This document shows positions 7,801 through 9,526 of a DNA stretch of 9,526 bases, one piece after another. Position 1 is the stretch's first letter, and each line of letters begins with the position of its first letter. This DNA is from an uncultured Campylobacter sp. (GTDB taxonomy: Bacteria > Campylobacterota > Campylobacteria > Campylobacterales > Campylobacteraceae). Position numbers and translations under genes: made by a program. A model generated the notes under the pieces. It saw only the letters and a list, made by a program, of their open reading frames with translations. It ran no database searches and was not told where the DNA came from. Location: NCBI RefSeq assembly GCF_937997465.1, contig NZ_CALKTQ010000229.1:1-9526 (forward strand). Reading direction: 5' to 3'.

Positions 7801-8114
7801 AAATCATCGCCACGGGCGGAACGTATAAAATTTTAGAGGGCGCAGGCGTAGAGAGCGAGTTTGTCTATAAGATCAGCGAAGGACGCCCAAACGTCGAGGA
7901 CAAGCTCAAAAACGGCGACATCGCGCTTGTCATCAACACCAGCGATAGCAAGTCAAACAGCGAGGACGGCAAGAAAATCAGACAAAACATCATGCGATTT
8001 AAGATTCCGTATTTCACGACGATGTCAGCGGCTCTAGCGGCGGCTAAATCGTTAAAAAGCGTGCAAGACGGCAGCGCGCTGGAAGTAAAAAGCTTGCAGG
8101 AGTATCTTGGATGA
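4827..8114 (+). CDS. carB: carbamoyl-phosphate synthase large subunit CarB
   Basis: Makes carbamoyl phosphate from bicarbonate, ammonia (delivered by CarA) and two ATP, for arginine and pyrimidine synthesis. At 1095 aa it is about 20 residues longer than E. coli CarB. The two homologous synthetase halves are clear: LIGSGPIVIGQACEFDYSG (12-30) with ATP-grasp core up to EMNPRVSRSS (297-306), then IIGGGPNRIGQGIEFDYCC (572-590) with core up to EVNPRASRT (849-857). The helical oligomerisation region lies between them. Residues about 963-1095 form the MGS-like regulatory domain, with ATGGT (Thr996, Thr999), Lys1015 and INTSD (1036-1040) at positions that bind UMP/IMP in E. coli. Feedback by UMP is therefore likely. 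The linker at about 541-568 is long and serine-rich. AAGGA at 4816-4820 precedes the start. carA is elsewhere. The last 4 bp overlap the next gene. Confidence 0.98.
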   Translation: MPKRTDISTILLIGSGPIVIGQACEFDYSGTQAAKTLKQLGYRVVLINSNPATIMTDPDFADATYVEPITKESIKRIIDKEKVDAILPTMGGQVALNVAMQLYEANMFGGVKFLGANPQAIKKGEDRQEFKKAMQKIGMDLPQSRYAYDMDEALAAAANIGFPLIIRASYTLGGAGSGVAYNIDEFKELAQTGLDASPIHEILVEESLLGWKEYEMEVIRDRNDNCIIVCSIENFDPMGVHTGDSITVAPALTLTDKEYQAMRDASFKILREIGVDTGGSNVQFAINPKTGRMIVIEMNPRVSRSSALASKATGYPIAKVATLLAVGFSLDEIKNDITGTPASFEPVIDYIVTKIPRFTFEKFPGANPYLGTAMKSVGEVMAIGRTFKESIQKALCSMEKDYYGFNFVNLEKNALIYGLRNANESRILYVAQAFRDGLSVAEVHEMSKIDPWFLDQIWQIVKFEDRIDMDILNDEPLLREAKTMGFSDKMIAHLINLKDNLDLGQNDIYFAREKMGINLEYNEVDTCAGEFKALTPYLYSTTNVTKLPCLSSNCAESNLSSNSAQKEKKVMIIGGGPNRIGQGIEFDYCCVHASYALRDMGVKTIMYNCNPETVSTDYDTSDILYFEPIDFEHVRAVIEHENPDGVIVHFGGQTPLKFAKRLSIAGAKIIGTSARTIDVAEDRKKFSEFISKIGVKQPRNDTATSEKEALEKAAAIGYPVLVRPSYVLGGRAMRRVHSDEELRLYMSEAVKVSNHSPVLIDKFLQDAVELDVDAISDGKDVYIGAVMQHIEEAGIHSGDSACILPPLNLTAQMIEKVENQTRDIALNLGVVGLMNIQFAIYENELFMIEVNPRASRTVPFVSKATGVPMAKVATRVMWQGDLREALKFYDNYGAVYEERGILKPRVKNHVCVKEAVFPFNKLPGADLILGPEMKSTGEVMGISSDFAKSFAKSQIAASNSLPTSGLVFLTLADADKKYAANLARELISLGFKIIATGGTYKILEGAGVESEFVYKISEGRPNVEDKLKNGDIALVINTSDSKSNSEDGKKIRQNIMRFKIPYFTTMSAALAAAKSLKSVQDGSALEVKSLQEYLG
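6480..6513. repeat. TCAAATT triplication and 16-bp palindrome within the carB linker
   Basis: TCAAATT occurs at 6480-6486, 6495-6501 and 6507-6513. The last two copies sit in a 16-bp perfect palindrome, AATTTGAGCTCAAATT (6498-6513). The stretch encodes the serine/asparagine-rich linker between the two CarB halves, where length differs from E. coli. The reading frame is intact. Confidence 0.6.
8098..8102 (+). promoter_or_regulatory. ribosome binding site inside the carB 3' end for the accessory gene
   Basis: AGGAG lies 8 nt upstream of the ATG at 8111 and within the last carB codons. It supports 8111 as the true start of the downstream gene. Together with the ATGA overlap it implies coupled translation from carB. 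Confidence 0.6.
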
Positions 8115-8821
8115 CGCAAAAGCAATGCGTGATAGAGGCTTTAGCTAAGCTCGGCGGTATGGCTACTTTCTCGCAACTTTACGCTAAGACCGATACTAGC
8201 AAATGGGGGACGAAAACTCCGTTTGCTAGTATAAGAGGTATAGTGCAAACTAATAAAGAATTTTATAAAATTAGACCCGGGCTTTGGGGGCTTAAGGATT
8301 TCGAGGCGCAAAATACGGCCAAAACCGGCGATGGTAAAAGCGGAATAAATCCGAGTTTTACTCACGCATATTATCAAGGCATTATCGTCGAGATTGGGAA
8401 TCTAAGGAATTTTCAGACATATGTACCGGCGCAAGATAAAAACAAGCTTTATCTTAATAAAAAATTAACCGAATTAACGACTTTAAAAGAAATTTATAAC
8501 TTCAGCTATGAAAACATCGTAAATAAAGCAAAAAACGTCGATGCAATATGGTTTAATCGTAGAAATTTGCCCGATGCGTTTTATGAGGTAGAACACAGTA
8601 CCGACTTTAAAAACTCTCTAAATAAATTTTACGAACTTCAAGACTTTAGCGCCAAAATGTTTATAGTAACCGATTTGCAAAGAAAAAAGCAATTTGACGG
8701 CGTTTTAAAAGATAGCATTTATGAAAGTATAAGCAAAAAGGTAAAGTTTGCTTGCTATGAAGATATCATAAAGCAATACGAAAAAGAGAGCGAAATCGGT
8801 AAAATTCCTATGGGAATTTAA
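8111..8821 (+). CDS. HARE-type winged-helix protein with restriction-endonuclease-like C-terminal domain
   Basis: A 236-aa protein in two parts. Residues about 1-62 fit a HARE-HTH winged helix: a helix with VIEALAKLGG, then FSQLYAKTDT, a helix with PFASIRGIVQ, and a closing KIRPGLWGL wing. This domain is known as a fusion partner of bacterial restriction enzymes. After a poorly conserved linker (65-85), residues about 86-222 resemble a PD-(D/E)XK nuclease fold: Glu94 in IIVEIGN, Asp144 in VDAIWF, Glu159 and Glu161 in YEVEHST, then a helix NSLNKFYELQDF and strand MFIVTD. There is no obvious lysine after the ExE, so activity is uncertain. The N-terminus overlaps the carB stop (ATGA) and the stop overlaps the next gene by 1 nt. 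The gene is clearly AT-richer than carB. I infer a second nuclease or a DNA-reading accessory of the downstream restriction enzyme; a transcription regulator is the main alternative. Confidence 0.8.
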   Translation: MTQKQCVIEALAKLGGMATFSQLYAKTDTSKWGTKTPFASIRGIVQTNKEFYKIRPGLWGLKDFEAQNTAKTGDGKSGINPSFTHAYYQGIIVEIGNLRNFQTYVPAQDKNKLYLNKKLTELTTLKEIYNFSYENIVNKAKNVDAIWFNRRNLPDAFYEVEHSTDFKNSLNKFYELQDFSAKMFIVTDLQRKKQFDGVLKDSIYESISKKVKFACYEDIIKQYEKESEIGKIPMGI

Positions 8822-9012
8822 TGAAAGAATTTGAAGTAGAGATCGTCGAAACTTCGGCGAAGAGAGTCGTTATTAAAGCGAAAAATAAAGAAGAAGCGTG
8901 TAAGATCGCCAGAGCGGCTTACGAAAATAGCGAGATTGTTTTAGGTGCGGAGGACTTCGTTTGTGCGGATTTTAAAACGATGACCTGGGACGAGCCGAAA
9001 ACTAAATTATAG
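8821..9012 (+). CDS. DpnD/PcfM family small protein
   Basis: A 63-aa acidic/basic mixed soluble protein. It fits the DpnD-PcfM C-terminal domain pattern: KEFEVEIVET at the start, a second strand RVVIKAKN, a helix with EEACKIARAAYEN, then EIVLGAEDFV near the end. The family takes its name from DpnD, the protein of unknown function encoded beside the DpnI nuclease in pneumococcus, and PcfM from a conjugative plasmid. Its biochemical role is not established. The start shares one base with the preceding stop (TAATG) and has a weak GGGAA (8812-8816) upstream, so it is probably coupled. It sits between a nuclease-like gene and a DpnII-family nuclease with only 7 bp to the latter, which points to a role in restriction, such as assembly or control of the nuclease. 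This role is inference. At this size the family call rests on pattern recall. Confidence 0.75.
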   Translation: MKEFEVEIVETSAKRVVIKAKNKEEACKIARAAYENSEIVLGAEDFVCADFKTMTWDEPKTKL

Positions 9013-9019
9013 GGATTTT

Positions 9020-9526
9020 ATGGAACCGAATTTAACGAATTTTAGCGACTTTTTACGCTCGCTTAGAAAGACGAACGCGAGCCTTGGCTACTTTACCGAC
9101 TTTAACAAATGCGGCGAAAATCTAAAAGCCGTTTCTATCAAGCTTCATACGCTTGATTTTTTACTCGGTTCAAAAGATTTGAAAACCGATATTTTCACTC
9201 TTTTTAAGCAAAGTAAAGAGTGCTTTGATACGCTAAATTTGCTCATAGCCGTTCGAGATAAAAATACGGATGTGGTCGCGACAAGCGGCGAATTAACAAA
9301 GCTGAAAGCGTATTTTGAAAGCCCCGATAAAATTTACGAGTTTTGTAAAGAAACCGGACTGGATAAAATTTTTATGGATGCAAAGATAAAAAATTTACAC
9401 GATTACGTATTTGGCGTAGAAGTCGGACTCGATACGAACGCGCGGAAAAATCGAGGCGGCGTAAATTTCTCTAGAACGGTTTCAGAGTATTTTAAGAGTG
9501 AAAATATCGGCTTTCAAACTGAAGTT
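9020..9526 (+). CDS. DpnII/MboI-family type II restriction endonuclease, N-terminal part (cut by window edge)
   Basis: An open frame from ATG 9020 to the last base, giving 169 codons with no stop. AGGGA at 9011-9015 precedes the start. The sequence matches the DpnII/MboI family along its length: YFTDFNK (24-30) near the N-terminus as in DpnII YYTDF, LLGSKDLKTDI (48-58) corresponding to LIGSKNIQEDF, and the strongest block DYVFGVEVGLDTNARKNRGG (128-147), nearly the same as the DpnII stretch GVEVGMDTNGRKNR. Characterised members cut unmethylated GATC. The PD-(D/E)XK catalytic part lies further on, so activity cannot be judged. Full length should be near 280-290 aa, leaving roughly 115 residues outside. 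It is the third gene of an AT-richer cluster behind carB. No cognate adenine methyltransferase is seen; it is expected to the right. The GATC specificity is inferred from family. Confidence 0.9.
   Translation, partial: MEPNLTNFSDFLRSLRKTNASLGYFTDFNKCGENLKAVSIKLHTLDFLLGSKDLKTDIFTLFKQSKECFDTLNLLIAVRDKNTDVVATSGELTKLKAYFESPDKIYEFCKETGLDKIFMDAKIKNLHDYVFGVEVGLDTNARKNRGGVNFSRTVSEYFKSENIGFQTEV

Larger units (their letters stand above)
8111..9526 (+). other. accessory restriction cassette inserted behind carB (right boundary outside window)
   Basis: Three co-directional genes with overlaps of 4 and 1 bp and a gap of 7 bp form one unit: HARE nuclease-like protein, DpnD-like protein, DpnII-like endonuclease. 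Base composition falls at the boundary: hand counts on single 60-base rows give 39 G+C at 7201-7260, against 15 at 8461-8520 and 17 at 9361-9420. No integrase, transposase, tRNA or flanking repeat is visible at the left edge. The unit probably continues to a methyltransferase on the right. Confidence 0.7.

Noticed and set aside
8040..8111. Integration site or direct repeats at the carB/cassette junction
   Set aside because: No tRNA, integrase, or recognisable repeat is present; the right boundary is needed to test for a duplication.
8205..8290. Short G runs (five G at two places) as phase-variable tracts
   Set aside because: Campylobacter phase-variable tracts usually have eight or more G; five is too short to slip often.
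1..9526. CRISPR array, tRNA, rRNA, or insertion sequence
   Set aside because: I saw no regularly spaced repeats, no cloverleaf sequence and no transposase; the space is almost fully occupied by the genes listed.

Overview
The window looks like a chromosomal segment of a Campylobacter species (Campylobacterota). The gene order fabZ-lpxA-clpX-mreB-mreC-carB matches the order I know from C. jejuni, and the protein sequences fit that genus. The core genes are GC-richer than in C. jejuni, with short AT-rich words scattered through them. This points to the higher-GC oral/gut group (C. showae, C. rectus, C. curvus and relatives). The species call is inference.

Region 1 (1-422) is the 3' end of an unrecognised gene that enters from the left. 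Region 2 (423-558) is the only real intergenic space. It holds a 12-bp palindrome, a 10-bp-arm inverted repeat and a plausible sigma-70 promoter. Region 3 (559-8114) is a compact housekeeping operon on the + strand: fabZ (fatty-acid elongation), lpxA (first step of lipid A synthesis), clpX (protease unfoldase), mreB and mreC (cell-shape scaffold), and carB (carbamoyl phosphate for arginine and pyrimidines). Gaps are 10 bp or less, or the genes overlap. FabZ and LpxA both use (R)-3-hydroxyacyl-ACP, so the first two genes sit at the branch between phospholipid and lipid A. MreB and MreC act together in envelope growth.

Region 4 (8111-9526) is different. The DNA turns AT-richer exactly at the carB stop, and three unexpected genes follow, tightly packed and in the same direction. 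The first is a 236-aa protein with an N-terminal HARE-type winged helix and a C-terminal domain resembling a restriction endonuclease. The second is a 63-aa protein of the DpnD/PcfM family. The third is the first 169 codons of a DpnII/MboI-family (GATC-type) restriction endonuclease, cut off by the window edge. The first of these overlaps carB by 4 bp (ATGA), so the restriction cassette is translationally joined to a housekeeping gene. No methyltransferase is visible; one is expected beyond the right edge.

The most interesting signal is this restriction module: a DpnII-type nuclease with a DpnD-type small protein (a family named from the DpnI cassette, which has the opposite methylation logic) and a second nuclease-like HARE protein, attached to carB without its own obvious promoter.
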